64,000 nucleotides of DNA from Anabaena sp. WA102. Lineage in GTDB: Bacteria > Cyanobacteriota > Cyanobacteriia > Cyanobacteriales > Nostocaceae. The position numbers were made by a program, and so were the translations under genes. The notes beneath the pieces are model-generated. The model searched no databases and had not been told where the DNA came from. It saw only the letters and a list, made by a program, of their open reading frames with translations. The DNA is taken from contig NZ_CP011456.1 of the NCBI RefSeq assembly GCF_001277295.1, positions 620,001 through 684,000 on the forward strand. The letters are read 5' to 3'. This document shows positions 53,213-62,108 of the stretch, piece by piece. The number at the start of each line of letters is the position of its first letter. Within the stretch, counting starts at the first letter, position 1.

Positions 53213-53844
53213 TGACTTCTGCAACAGACGAACCACGCAACTCCGAGTTGCAGTTAGAGGAAACACTCTTAACAGCGATGAAAGAAGCACGCTGGTATGC
53301 AGTGCAAGTAGCCTCTGGCTGTGAGAAACGGGTAAAGACAAATTTAGAGCAACGTATCCAAACTTTTGATGTCGCTGACAAAATCATCCAAGTGGAAATT
53401 CCCCACACCCCAACGGTGAAAATCCGTAAGGATGGTAAGCGGTTACCTTCAGAAGAAAAGGTTTTCCCTGGTTATGTGCTAGTCCGAATGGTAATGAGTG
53501 ATGATACATGGCAAGTGGTAAGAAACACCTCTCATGTGATTAACTTTGTGGGTGCAGAGCAAAAGCGTGGTAGCGGCAGAGGTCGTGGTCACGTTAAGCC
53601 AGTTCCCCTAAATCCTTCGGAAGTTGAACGCATATTCAAACAAGCCTTGGAACAAGAGCCAGTAGTCAAAATTGATATGGCTTCAGGTGATAAGATAGTT
53701 GTGCTTTCTGGTCCATTTAAGGATTTTGAAGGTGAGGTGATTGAAGTTTCCCCAGAAAGGAGTAAACTAAAAGCTCTACTCTCGATCTTTGGAAGAGATA
53801 CACCAGTAGAATTGGAATTTAATCAGGTTAAAAAACAGAGCTAA
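53212..53844 (+). CDS. nusG: Transcription elongation/antitermination factor NusG
   Basis: A 210-residue NusG from ATG 53212, overlapping the secE stop by one base. Residues before the core (MTSATDEPRNSELQLEETLL) are extra. The NGN domain begins at ARWYAVQVASGCEKRVKTNL and includes VFPGYVLVRMVM. The KOW motif is GDKIVVLSGPFKDFEGEV near 160-180. It binds RNA polymerase and couples to Rho or the ribosome. Read with secE and rplK. Confidence 0.97.
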   Translation: MTSATDEPRNSELQLEETLLTAMKEARWYAVQVASGCEKRVKTNLEQRIQTFDVADKIIQVEIPHTPTVKIRKDGKRLPSEEKVFPGYVLVRMVMSDDTWQVVRNTSHVINFVGAEQKRGSGRGRGHVKPVPLNPSEVERIFKQALEQEPVVKIDMASGDKIVVLSGPFKDFEGEVIEVSPERSKLKALLSIFGRDTPVELEFNQVKKQS

Positions 53845-53850
53845 ATACAA

Positions 53851-54276
53851 ATGGCGAAGAAAGTAGTAGCGGTCATTAAGTTGGCCCTGAATGCTGGGAA
53901 AGCCAACCCAGCACCGCCAGTTGGTCCTGCGTTGGGTCAACATGGTGTTAACATCATGATGTTCTGCAAAGAGTACAATGCCAAAACAGCAGACCAAGCT
54001 GGGATGGTTATACCTGTAGAAATTTCTGTTTATGAAGATAGAAGTTTTACATTTGTCCTCAAAACTCCACCAGCATCAGTGTTGATTCGCAAGGCAGCGA
54101 AGATTGAAAGAGGCTCAAATGAACCCAACAAAAAGAAAGTTGGTAGCATTAGCAGAACGCAATTACGCGAAATTGCTCAAACTAAACTTCCTGACCTCAA
54201 CGCCAATGATATTGATGCAGCCATGAATATTGTGGAAGGAACTGCTAAAAACATGGGCGTAACAGTTACAGATTAG
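53851..54276 (+). CDS. rplK: 50S ribosomal protein L11
   Basis: A 141-residue L11, part of the GTPase-associated centre. MAKKVVAVIKLALNAGKANP, APPVGPALGQHGVNIM and the C-terminal RNA-binding domain (KVGSISRTQLREIAQTKLPD) are complete. ATG 53851 is six bases after the nusG stop. Confidence 0.97.
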   Translation: MAKKVVAVIKLALNAGKANPAPPVGPALGQHGVNIMMFCKEYNAKTADQAGMVIPVEISVYEDRSFTFVLKTPPASVLIRKAAKIERGSNEPNKKKVGSISRTQLREIAQTKLPDLNANDIDAAMNIVEGTAKNMGVTVTD

Positions 54277-54400
54277 GTGACAGGGAACAGGTGACAGGTG
54301 ACAGTAAATAAAAAAATAACCACTGACAACTGACAACTGACTAATAACAAAATCATATCGGGGGAGAAGTACAACTTCGAGATGACCCCAGGAGAAAAAA
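54277..54400. repeat. STRR-type filler between rplK and rplA
   Basis: Short arrays GACAGGGAACAGGTGACAGG and CTGACAACTGACAACTGAC (54278-54342) separate two genes normally close together. AGGAG at 54390-54394 is the rplA ribosome binding site. Confidence 0.7.
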
Positions 54401-55117
54401 ATGGCAAAAAAAGTATCACGCCGCTTACAGGCGTTGCTGGAAAAGGTAGAAGATAAGGATTATACACCCTTAGAAGCATTAGCTTTGTTAAAAGAAACGG
54501 CAACTGCTAAGTTTCCTGAAGCTGCTGAAGCTCATATCCGTTTAGGAATTGACCCTAAATATACAGACCAACAATTGCGGACAACGGTAGCACTACCCAA
54601 GGGAACAGGACAAATTATCCGGGTAGCAGTTATCGCCAGAGGTGAAAAAGTCACAGAAGCAACTAACGCTGGTGCTGACATTGCCGGTTCTGAAGAACTG
54701 ATTGAAGATATTCAGAAAGGCATGATGGACTTTGATAAGCTGATTGCTACGCCGGATGTGATGCCACAGGTAGCAAAGCTGGGTAAATTATTAGGTCCAC
54801 GTGGTTTGATGCCTTCACCCAAGGGGGGAACAGTGACATTTGATGTTGCTAGTGCGATCGCTGAGTTCAAAGCTGGTAAATTAGAATATCGGGCTGATCG
54901 AACTGGGATTGTCCATGTTATGTTTGGTAAGACTGCTTTTTCACCTGAAGATTTATTGATCAATCTGAAGGCATTACAAGAGTCAATTGACCGTAACCGT
55001 CCTTCAGGTGCTAAGGGTCGTTATTGGCGGTCATTGTACATATCCTCGACAATGGGACCATCAATTGCTATTGACATTAGCGCCCTACGAGAGTTAAAAC
55101 TAACTGACGCTGCATAA
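54401..55117 (+). CDS. rplA: 50S ribosomal protein L1
   Basis: A 238-residue L1 of the mobile L1 stalk. Clear family text: VEAHIRLGIDPKY-like EAHIRLGIDPKYTDQQLR, ALPKGTG, KLGKLLGPRGLMPSPKGGTV and the end YISSTMGPSIAID. It is complete, with AGGAG upstream. In many bacteria L1 represses its own operon by binding RNA. Confidence 0.97.
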   Translation: MAKKVSRRLQALLEKVEDKDYTPLEALALLKETATAKFPEAAEAHIRLGIDPKYTDQQLRTTVALPKGTGQIIRVAVIARGEKVTEATNAGADIAGSEELIEDIQKGMMDFDKLIATPDVMPQVAKLGKLLGPRGLMPSPKGGTVTFDVASAIAEFKAGKLEYRADRTGIVHVMFGKTAFSPEDLLINLKALQESIDRNRPSGAKGRYWRSLYISSTMGPSIAIDISALRELKLTDAA

Positions 55118-55210
55118 TTTGGTAATGGGTAATGGGTAATTGGTAATTGGTGATAGATGAATATAATCAGTAATGACCAATGACTAATCACTAATGACCA
55201 AAATTAAATA
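55118..55210. repeat. STRR-type filler after rplA
   Basis: GGTAATGGGTAATTGGTAAT and TAATGACCAATGACTAATCAC arrays, noncoding. Confidence 0.7.
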
Positions 55211-55369
55211 GATAAAGCCGGAGACAGCAGGTGCTAATAGCTTAATACCCTGCCGAGGTTGTAATTTTAACTATCTGAAGTTTGAACAGTAAAACTGTGA
55301 CAACGACAGTATTAAAAATACCACTTTGAAACCCTGGCTAAGTTAGCTGGGGTTAATTGTTTTCGGTAA
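55211..55369 (+). ncRNA. Ribosomal protein L10 leader
   Basis: The words GCCGGAGACAGCAGGTGC, then TAATACCCTGCCGAGG, match the L10 leader: CAGCAGGT pairs with ACCCTGC. A later hairpin ACCCTGGCT-AAGTT-AGCTGGGGT (about 55331-55353) ends in TTAATTGTTTTC, a possible attenuator. L10(L12)4 binds such leaders to repress rplJL translation or transcription. Confidence 0.8.
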
Positions 55370-55481
55370 GTCAGCAAAAAGGTGACAGGTGACGGACAAC
55401 TGGGCGCAGGCCCTGCGCCCCTACTTAGAACTGACAACTAACAACTGACCACTGACAACTGACATTGGAGGTGAGATAAGT
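55370..55481. repeat. Repeats between L10 leader and rplJ
   Basis: GGTGACAGGTGACGGACAAC, then GGGCGCAGGCCCTGCGCCCC (a hairpin; related at 41769 and 46324), then a GACAACT array before the ribosome binding site GGAGGTGA (55468-55475). These separate the leader from its gene. Confidence 0.7.
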
Positions 55482-56051
55482 ATGGGAAGAACGTTAGAAA
55501 ACAAGAAAGAGATAGTAGCTGATCTCAAAGAAAGTTTGAGTGTGTCAACTTTAGCACTGGTAATTGATTATCAGGGGCTAACTGTTGCTGAAATCACCGA
55601 TTTGCGTCGGCAACTCCGTCCTAGTGGTGCTATCTGTAAGGTGACAAAAAACACCTTTATGGGCATTGCGATTAAGGATCAGGAACAATGGCAGCCAATG
55701 TCAGAATTACTGAATGGTTCTTCTGCATTTCTGCTAGTTAAAGAAGATTTATCTGCGATTAAAGCTTACCAAGCATTCCAAAAAGCCACCAAGAAAACAG
55801 AAATTCGCGGTGGTGTGATGGAAGGTCGTGTCCTGAGTGAAGCTGATGTCAAGGCTCTAGGAGACTTGCCTTCTAAGGAACAACTCATGGCTCAAATTGC
55901 TGGAGCTATCAACGGTGTGGCTACCAAGCTGGCTGTTGGTATCAACGAAGTTCCAAGTTCCTTGGCTCGCGCTTTAAAAGCTGTTGCTGAAAAAGAAAAT
56001 GGCGACAGTTCTGAAAGTGCTTCTGAGTCAGCGGTAGTTAGTGAAGATTAA
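55482..56051 (+). CDS. rplJ: 50S ribosomal protein L10
   Basis: A 189-residue L10, base of the L7/L12 stalk. MGRTLENKKEIVADLKESL, ALVIDYQGLTVAEITDLRRQ, CKVTKNTF and the C-terminal L12-binding helix (LARALKAVAEKEN) are present. A Ser/Glu-rich tail ends it. Strong site GGAGGTGA before ATG 55482. Controlled by the L10 leader upstream. Confidence 0.97.
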   Translation: MGRTLENKKEIVADLKESLSVSTLALVIDYQGLTVAEITDLRRQLRPSGAICKVTKNTFMGIAIKDQEQWQPMSELLNGSSAFLLVKEDLSAIKAYQAFQKATKKTEIRGGVMEGRVLSEADVKALGDLPSKEQLMAQIAGAINGVATKLAVGINEVPSSLARALKAVAEKENGDSSESASESAVVSED

Positions 56052-56125
56052 TCACTGACAAGTAACAATTAACCCTCACGGGTTTTTTCAACTGAAAAAT
56101 CAAAAATTCTTTAGGAGTTATATCC

Positions 56126-56515
56126 ATGTCTGCTGCAACCGAACAAATTTTAGACCAATTGAAATCTTTGACTTTATTAGAAGCTTCTGAATTGGTTAAG
56201 CAAATCGAAGAAGCTTTTGGTGTTAGTGCTGCTGCTACTGGTGGTGGTATGATGATGATGGCTGCTCCTGGTGCTGCTCCTGCTGAAGCAGTAGAAGAGA
56301 AGACTGAATTTGATGCAATTTTGGATTCTGTACCTGCCGATAAGAAGATTGCCGTCTTGAAAATCGTTCGTGAAATCACCGGTCTAGGTCTGAAAGAAGC
56401 TAAGGACTTGGTAGAAGCTGCTCCTAAAGCTGTTAAGGAAGCTGTAACTAAGGACGCTGCTGAAGATATTAAGAAGCGGATTGAAGAAGCTGGTGGTAAG
56501 GTAACAGTTAAGTAA
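56126..56515 (+). CDS. rplL: 50S ribosomal protein L7/L12
   Basis: A 129-residue L7/L12. N-terminal dimer domain (ILDQLKSLTLLEASELVKQI), Ala/Gly/Met hinge, and the C-terminal domain KIAVLKIVREITGLGLKEAK with VEAAPK and GGKVTVK that binds translation factors. AGGAG upstream. Last gene of the block. Confidence 0.98.
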   Translation: MSAATEQILDQLKSLTLLEASELVKQIEEAFGVSAAATGGGMMMMAAPGAAPAEAVEEKTEFDAILDSVPADKKIAVLKIVREITGLGLKEAKDLVEAAPKAVKEAVTKDAAEDIKKRIEEAGGKVTVK

Positions 56516-56857
56516 TTGTTATTAGGTGATTGGTAATGGGTAATTGGTAATTGGGAAGAGTTTTTTACCCATTACCTGTTACCCATTAACGTAAGTTACT
56601 AGTTAGAGAAATTGTCAGAATCAGGATGTACAGGATGAGAACTGGAATTTTATCACCTATTACCAATTACTTATTACCAACCTCAACTAGTAGTCTGTCA
56701 AATAAATTTTGACGGATAAAGAAGAAATGAACCACGTTCGCGGAGCGTGCCGTAGGCATTAGGACGCAAAGAGCGCGAAGAAAGAAGAAGAAAGAAGGAA
56801 GAGGAAAAATTTATTTACCCGTCAATTAGTTTTTGACATTGAGTTATTACTCAATTA
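56516..56857. repeat. 342-bp repeat-filled spacer
   Basis: It holds a GGTAATGGGTAATTGG array (56522-56590), a family B MITE-type end CTAGTAGTCTGTCAAATAAA (near 56689), the AACCACGTTCGCGGAGCGTG word with GGACGCAAAGAGCGCGAAG (56728-56780), and TTTACCCGTCAATTAG (near 56812). No gene. Confidence 0.6.
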
Positions 56858-58378
56858 TTATTTTTTCAAAACTGGCATTAAATATTGTGTGAGTGTAAAG
56901 GCATCAACTCCTAATTCTGTTCTTGTTTGTGCGGCTAAAATTCCGGCTTGGGAATGCCACCAAGCGGCAGTTGCGACTATATCTTCTATAAAAATTTCTT
57001 TATTCATAATTTGCGCTAATAGTCCACCTAATAAACCAGTCAATACATCACCACTGCCTCCACGAGCTAAGGCTGGGGTACTTTCAGGATTTATCCAAAC
57101 ATTACCTTGGGGATTAGATATGGCTGTTCTTGCCCCTTTTAATAGGACTATAGCACCACTTTCTTGGGCTGCTGTTTGGATGGCTTTGATTCGGTCTGTG
57201 TGGTCAATATTCGGAAATAACCGCTTAAATTCTCCTGTATGGGGTGTGAGGACGGTGGCTGATTTTCGCTGTTTTAGGGTGGGGATAGTGCCTATTTGTG
57301 CCAAAATATTTAAGGCATCAGCATCAAGGATTAGGGGACATTCACATTTAATTATTTCGGGAATAATAGATATATTGTCTTTGGTTAAACCGGGTCCGCA
57401 AGCGATCGCAGTAAATGAGTTTAAATCTATATTTTCTGGTAATTGTACACTAGCGATCGCTCCTGTTTCTGTTTCAGGACAACCAATAATTAAGGCTTCT
57501 GGTAACTGGGAAACTAACAACATTTTTAAGGATTCTGGGACAGCAATGGATAGCATTCCCACACCGGAAGCTCGCGCACCCAAACCTGTTAAAATCGCTC
57601 CACCGGCATAACGTCGAGAACCACAAATTAATAATAAATGTCCTTGTTTGTATTTGTGAGTAATTAGGGGACGAGGTAAAGGTAAGGTGGATAATGCCGT
57701 TGTTTGTGTAATCCGTTTGATTTTGGGAATGTCGCCGATCACAGCATGAATATCTGCGAGGGGAATATCAAAATCAATTAATTCGGCTTTACCAACATAA
57801 GGTAATGCTTGTTCTTGCAATAAACCTTGTTTCCATAAACCCAGGCAAAATGTATGAGTTGCTTGAATTGCTGTTCCTAAAACTTCCCCTGTATCTGTAT
57901 GTAAACCTGAAGGTATATCAATACTAATAATGGGTTGATTTTTGTTATTAAAATAATTAACTGCCGCAGCGATAGAATCAGCAATTTCTCTTTCTAAACC
58001 AAAGCCAAATAAACCATCAATTAAAAAATCATAACTTGGTAATTGGGAAATTTCTTGATAACAGGGGATTTTTAAACTTTGTGTATATTGGAAATGTTGA
58101 GAAGTTAATTCTTTTAATTTAGAAAAAGGTTGATAAATCCAAACTTGATAACCGCGAAAATGCAATTCACGAGCTACTACTAAGGCATCTCCTCCATTAT
58201 GACCAGGTCCAACTAAAATTCCTACACATTTTCCTGGGGAAATAATAGCCTGTAAGCGTTGGCAAATTAGTCCTCCTACTTTTTCCATTAAAGCAGCTAC
58301 AGGCATTCCTGCTGTAAATATTCTGGCTTCAATCTGCCGCATTTGGGTTGCGGTAACAACAAATTGTTCTTTAGTCAT
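56858..58378 (-). CDS. nnr: Bifunctional NAD(P)H-hydrate epimerase/dehydratase
   Basis: A 506-residue repair enzyme for hydrated NADH and NADPH. The N-terminal YjeF epimerase domain (about 1-215) has VGPGHNGGDALVVAREL and DGLFGFGLERE, SIDIPSGLHTDTGEVLG. The C-terminal ribokinase-like ADP-dependent dehydratase (about 230-506) has KYKQGHLLLICGSRRYAGGA, LTPHTGEFKRLF, LLKGARTAIS and ARGGSGDVLTGLLGGLLAQ. Complete fusion of usual length. ATG 58378. Monocistronic. Confidence 0.96.
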   Translation of the reverse strand: MTKEQFVVTATQMRQIEARIFTAGMPVAALMEKVGGLICQRLQAIISPGKCVGILVGPGHNGGDALVVARELHFRGYQVWIYQPFSKLKELTSQHFQYTQSLKIPCYQEISQLPSYDFLIDGLFGFGLEREIADSIAAAVNYFNNKNQPIISIDIPSGLHTDTGEVLGTAIQATHTFCLGLWKQGLLQEQALPYVGKAELIDFDIPLADIHAVIGDIPKIKRITQTTALSTLPLPRPLITHKYKQGHLLLICGSRRYAGGAILTGLGARASGVGMLSIAVPESLKMLLVSQLPEALIIGCPETETGAIASVQLPENIDLNSFTAIACGPGLTKDNISIIPEIIKCECPLILDADALNILAQIGTIPTLKQRKSATVLTPHTGEFKRLFPNIDHTDRIKAIQTAAQESGAIVLLKGARTAISNPQGNVWINPESTPALARGGSGDVLTGLLGGLLAQIMNKEIFIEDIVATAAWWHSQAGILAAQTRTELGVDAFTLTQYLMPVLKK

Positions 58379-58383
58379 TGGTC

Positions 58384-58560
58384 ATTTGTTAGTTGTCAGT
58401 TGTCAGTTGTCAGTTGTCATTGGTCAGTTGTCATTGGTTAGTTGTCATTGGTCAGTTGTCATTGGTTAGTTGTCAGTTGTTACTAATGACCAATTACCAA
58501 TTACCAATTACCAATTACCAATTACCAATTACCAATTACCAATTACCAATTACCAATTAC
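58384..58560. repeat. STRR arrays TTGTCAG/TTGTCAT and ACCAATT
   Basis: A TTGTCAGTTGTCATTGG array (58384-58476) is followed by about nine units of ACCAATT (58488-58560). The second array ends at the stop codon of the next gene (58562). Confidence 0.95.
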
Positions 58561-58561
58561 C

Positions 58562-59317
58562 TTATTTGCCATAATAGACTCTGGCATTGCCGTAACCTGA
58601 ATTTTTCAAATAGTTATTCCATTGTTCCGCTTCCAAGCGATCGCTAAGTGGTCCTACAGCTATGTGCGATCCCAATGGCTGACTTCTCCTAAATACATTA
58701 ATACTAATACTAACTTTTTGGCGAATTTCTGTCCCTAAAGAAATTAATCTATTAGAATTACTGGGAATAACTACATAATATGAATTTCTGTTTTCTTGTT
58801 GGGGATTTAATTCTATATTATCAGAATTAACAATTTTTGCGCCAGGAATACCATTCGATTCCAATTCTTTTACTCGTCGTTGAGCATTAGCTTGTCCATT
58901 AAAAACGCCAGATTGGATAACCTCACGTCCATTATAATTGCGAATATAGGCATTAGTTTCAATTTGCCGAACTCGCTGTAAGACTTGAGAATTATTACTG
59001 TCAACATAAACAAAATATCGATCAAATCCTTGATTATATTGACTATATTGTATACCTTGAGATTGATATAATTTGACTGATGGTAACTGCGATAATGGCT
59101 GCTGGTCAATGGATATTTCTTGGGGATATGGAAGTGTTCCTTGGGCTAATATGGGAATATTATTAGGTATTTGAGCTTGAACCCAACTATATTCACCGAG
59201 AAACATCCAACTTCCACTTATCAGTAAAGAAAATACGGGTAAAGAGGTAAAACGACAAACTCTTAAAATAGGCATATTTGTTACCATTTTTTGCAAAAGT
59301 TTTGAGTTTAATTCCAA
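58562..59317 (-). CDS. Exported SPOR-like protein
   Basis: A 251-residue protein. Starts at 59317, 59287 or 59275 are possible; the last gives the best signal peptide (MPILRVCRFTSLPVFSLLI, then WMFLGEYSWVQAQ). The mature part contains two SPOR-like beta-alpha-beta units: FVYVDSNNSQVLQRVRQIET with IQSGVFNGQANAQRRVKELE, and SYYVVIPSNSN with HIAVGPLSDRLEAEQWNNYL. SPOR domains bind denuded peptidoglycan. A periplasmic cell-wall role is inference. No neighbour gives further context. Confidence 0.7.
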   Translation of the reverse strand: MELNSKLLQKMVTNMPILRVCRFTSLPVFSLLISGSWMFLGEYSWVQAQIPNNIPILAQGTLPYPQEISIDQQPLSQLPSVKLYQSQGIQYSQYNQGFDRYFVYVDSNNSQVLQRVRQIETNAYIRNYNGREVIQSGVFNGQANAQRRVKELESNGIPGAKIVNSDNIELNPQQENRNSYYVVIPSNSNRLISLGTEIRQKVSISINVFRRSQPLGSHIAVGPLSDRLEAEQWNNYLKNSGYGNARVYYGK

Positions 59318-59378
59318 TGCGATAGAATAATTAAAAAGAGCATTAAAGCGGTGAGATTACTCATGAATTTATTGATTT

Positions 59379-60371
59379 TTAGTAGCCAATTGTTCCGTCA
59401 GGCATGATTGCTTTAAACAAATTTGCACCTGTGAGATTTGTCGTACTAATTTCTGCTCCGAGTAGATTTACCTTGGTTAAATTAGCATCGGTAAAGTCCG
59501 TCATTGCTAAACAAGCATATACTAATTCTGCTTCAGTTAGATCAGCTTCGCGGAGATTAGCTCGACTAAAGTTAACTTTACTCAGTCTAGCAAAACTGAG
59601 GTTTGCTTGGTTTAGCTTGGCTTTGATTAGGATAGCTTCTGGCATGATTGCACCCTGCAAGTTAGCACCTATTAATTCTGCTTCAGTCAAATTCGCTTTT
59701 GCCAGTCTAGCATTTGTCAGATTAGCGCCATTCAAATTACAGCCTTCTAGATTAGTCTCAGTTAAAGTGGTATTTTGTAAGATAGCTCCGCTCAGGTTAG
59801 CACCACTCAAATCTACGCTACGCAGCGTGGCTTCACTTAAATTAGCACCACTTAGATTTACCTTAGCTAAGTTTGCACCAGTTAAATTAGCACTGCGTAA
59901 GTCAGCTTTATGGAGGTTAGCACCCAAGAGATTAGCATAATAGGCTCTTTTTTCTTCTCGCAGGTTAGCACCGCGAAGACAAGCGCCTGTAAGGTTAGCA
60001 CCACTCAAATCAGCACCGCGCAAATCAGCACCCATTAAGTTAGCATCTAGTAGATGTGCCAAAGTTAAATTAGCATTACGCAAATCAGCCCCCTGCAACG
60101 TTGCACCATGCAAGTCAGCATCATGTAAGTTGGCATTCTGTAACTGTGCTTGAGTTAGGTTTACACCACGAAGATTTGCACAAATTAGATTGGCATTATT
60201 GAGAATAGCTTGACTTAGATAGCTAAAAGTTAGGATAGAGTTACGCAAATTTGCCTGATTTAAATTTATACCAATTAAATCTGCATCAAATAGATTTATG
60301 TTATTTAAGTTTGCGTTGATAAATTTTGTTTCTCCATTTGCATATCGGTTCAGAAGTTCTTTGGCATCCAT
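59379..60371 (-). CDS. Pentapeptide-repeat protein
   Basis: A 330-residue protein, nearly all pentapeptides of the A(D/N)LXX type (LSGANLTGA, LRGADLSGA and many more), forming a right-handed quadrilateral beta-helix. A short loop REEKRAYYANLLG near 145 interrupts it. The start MDAKELLNRYANGETKF and the end AIMPDGTIGY are shared by many cyanobacterial members. No signal peptide, so probably cytosolic. Members affect heterocyst pattern (HetL) or gyrase in other systems, but nothing here points to either. Confidence 0.92.
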   Translation of the reverse strand: MDAKELLNRYANGETKFINANLNNINLFDADLIGINLNQANLRNSILTFSYLSQAILNNANLICANLRGVNLTQAQLQNANLHDADLHGATLQGADLRNANLTLAHLLDANLMGADLRGADLSGANLTGACLRGANLREEKRAYYANLLGANLHKADLRSANLTGANLAKVNLSGANLSEATLRSVDLSGANLSGAILQNTTLTETNLEGCNLNGANLTNARLAKANLTEAELIGANLQGAIMPEAILIKAKLNQANLSFARLSKVNFSRANLREADLTEAELVYACLAMTDFTDANLTKVNLLGAEISTTNLTGANLFKAIMPDGTIGY

Positions 60372-60448
60372 AATAGATATCTCTCAATTATTGTGATCAG
60401 GTTTTCCAAAAGCAAAAATAGGTTTGATTCTTTGTGATTGAGTATATT

Positions 60449-61357
60449 TCAAGTAGGCGGTATTGTAATTTGACAGGTATTACTGTCATCGTCATCATAA
60501 TCATCTAAATCATCAGATTGAGTGTGTACAGGTTGATAATTAGGATTAGTAGGTGGTTTAGTTCTTTCAGGTAAATAACTGTTAGGCGGTTTATGTGACT
60601 TGGTATTAACTGGCATATTACCATACAAGGTACGCATGACCCTGATGATTACACCAGATGCTTGATTATTTTTATCTAGGTTCCCTAAAGAGATAACTGT
60701 ATTGTTAATTTTGGATTCAAGTTCTCCGATAGTTGGACAAGAATCAAATAATTTCTGCAATAAACTATCAAGTTCTTCAGATTTTAGTTTCAACCAGTCC
60801 TCTTCATTGAAGGTAAATTTTTTATCAAGTGCGGAAAATAAAATTATTTTTGCCCTTAATGGGCTAGTATATCTCATCAAGTTTTGCCGCAAATCAAATT
60901 GATCATATTGAGATTTTGTTGAAATGCTTGAAGATACAGTTGATGGATTTAATGATGTTTTTTCACTATGATTAAATATAGGAAAATTTTGGTCAGATTG
61001 ATTTAATATTATTCCTGTATCTTCTTCATTCGCTTGATTTAATATTATTCCTGTCTGCTCATCAGAGGTTGGATATAATTTTTGTAATTCTTTGATAATG
61101 ATACTGGCAATTATAGAATATTGTTTTGGTTTACTAAGACTTTTAACAGCAATAGATAAATTTGCGGTTAAGTGATTGATTGTGGGATTTAAACTAGATA
61201 ATTCTTGAATTAATTCTTCTAATTTAAATCTATCTAGGGTATCTTGATCATTTTCCCACTCATTTTTACAAGCGAAGAATATTAATTTCTTAATTCGTTT
61301 TGAGTTTTCATGCTGTTCTAAGAATTTCACTATTTCATCAAAACTAAATAGGGTCAT
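60449..61357 (-). CDS. Unknown protein with duplicated helical domain
   Basis: I do not recognise a family. From ATG 61357 (MTLFSFDEIVKFLEQ) it has 302 residues; an ATG ten codons earlier is also possible. Residues about 3-92 and 158-245 look like copies: KKLIFFACKNEWENDQDTLD / AKIILFSALDKKFTFNEEDW, then LKLEEL-type LKSEELDSLLQKLFDSCPTI against KLEELIQELSSLNPTI, then the matching Y.IIA.IIIKELQKLY / GVIIRVMRTLY. Between them lies TGIILNQ repeated twice. A Pro-rich stretch and an acidic block (DDLDDYDDDDS) end it. Soluble, likely an adaptor. Confidence 0.65.
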   Translation of the reverse strand: MTLFSFDEIVKFLEQHENSKRIKKLIFFACKNEWENDQDTLDRFKLEELIQELSSLNPTINHLTANLSIAVKSLSKPKQYSIIASIIIKELQKLYPTSDEQTGIILNQANEEDTGIILNQSDQNFPIFNHSEKTSLNPSTVSSSISTKSQYDQFDLRQNLMRYTSPLRAKIILFSALDKKFTFNEEDWLKLKSEELDSLLQKLFDSCPTIGELESKINNTVISLGNLDKNNQASGVIIRVMRTLYGNMPVNTKSHKPPNSYLPERTKPPTNPNYQPVHTQSDDLDDYDDDDSNTCQITIPPT

Positions 61358-61387
61358 GATCGGGATATCTCCAGTACAAGTATTCAA

Positions 61388-62108
61388 TAGCAGGAACAGT
61401 TATAAATTATAGCTGTACTAGCACACTGTTGGGTAGTAAAAGTTTTGTATAGGGTTAAAAAAGGAGCAAAGAATAGGACATCAAATCTTCAGGCATCTAT
61501 TGACATTTCCCGACAATAGGTTCATAATATTATATATGTATACGAGAGTTTTGTAGTTAATTTAAAGTCAATAAATATTTTGAGTAACTGTAATGGTTCC
61601 GAATAGACTTGAATGGCTACAAAGAAAATAAACCTTTCCTTAGAAAACTTGGTAGTTCTAGAGAAAATTTGGGTATTGAACTCGTTGATAGACAATCAAG
61701 AGCCTTAGAATTATGTTCTAAGGCAATGTGGGATACCACCTTCACTAACTCAGTTGGTGATGTTATACTGGATATTCACGATATCTCAGATGTCGGCGAA
61801 TGTCTCGGTTAAAAGTATCAGGTCAAGCACGAGTAGATACAGCGGTTTCCGCTCTTATGAGGTACATCTTAGCCCCCTCATCGCTTGCGGGGAGGGGGTT
61901 GGGGGTGGGGTTCTTGTACCTCATAACATCGGGAAGTGCTGTAGATAAAAATGAAAGGGAAAAGTCTATAAAATTTCACTATTTATCATTTAGCGATTTA
62001 ATAAAATTCAATTTTATACTCTTATTTTTAGCCAATCAATATTTTTATTTAAATAAATTCTCCTAACCAAGTATGATTTTCAATCATGCAAGTGCTATAG
62101 CATCATGA
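61388..62108. other. 721-bp spacer with repeats and a possible frameshifted remnant
   Basis: At 61613 ATG reads MATKKINLSLENLVVLE before stopping; a nearby frame carries on with LGIELVDRQSRALELC and TNSVGDVILDIHDISD to 61812. Together they look like a small frameshifted gene of unknown type. From 61859 to 61945 there is a spacer repeat (CCCCCTCATCGCTTGCGGGG, GGTTGGGGGTGGGG, then TTGTACCTCATAACATCGGG, also near 41811). The rest is AT-rich with nothing recognised. Confidence 0.4.

Noticed and set aside
58488..58560. Regular short repeats as a CRISPR array
   Set aside because: Units of seven bases without spacers; this is an STRR heptamer array.
59404..59940. Plus-strand frame opposite the pentapeptide gene
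   Set aside because: A mirror of the five-codon periodicity on the other strand.
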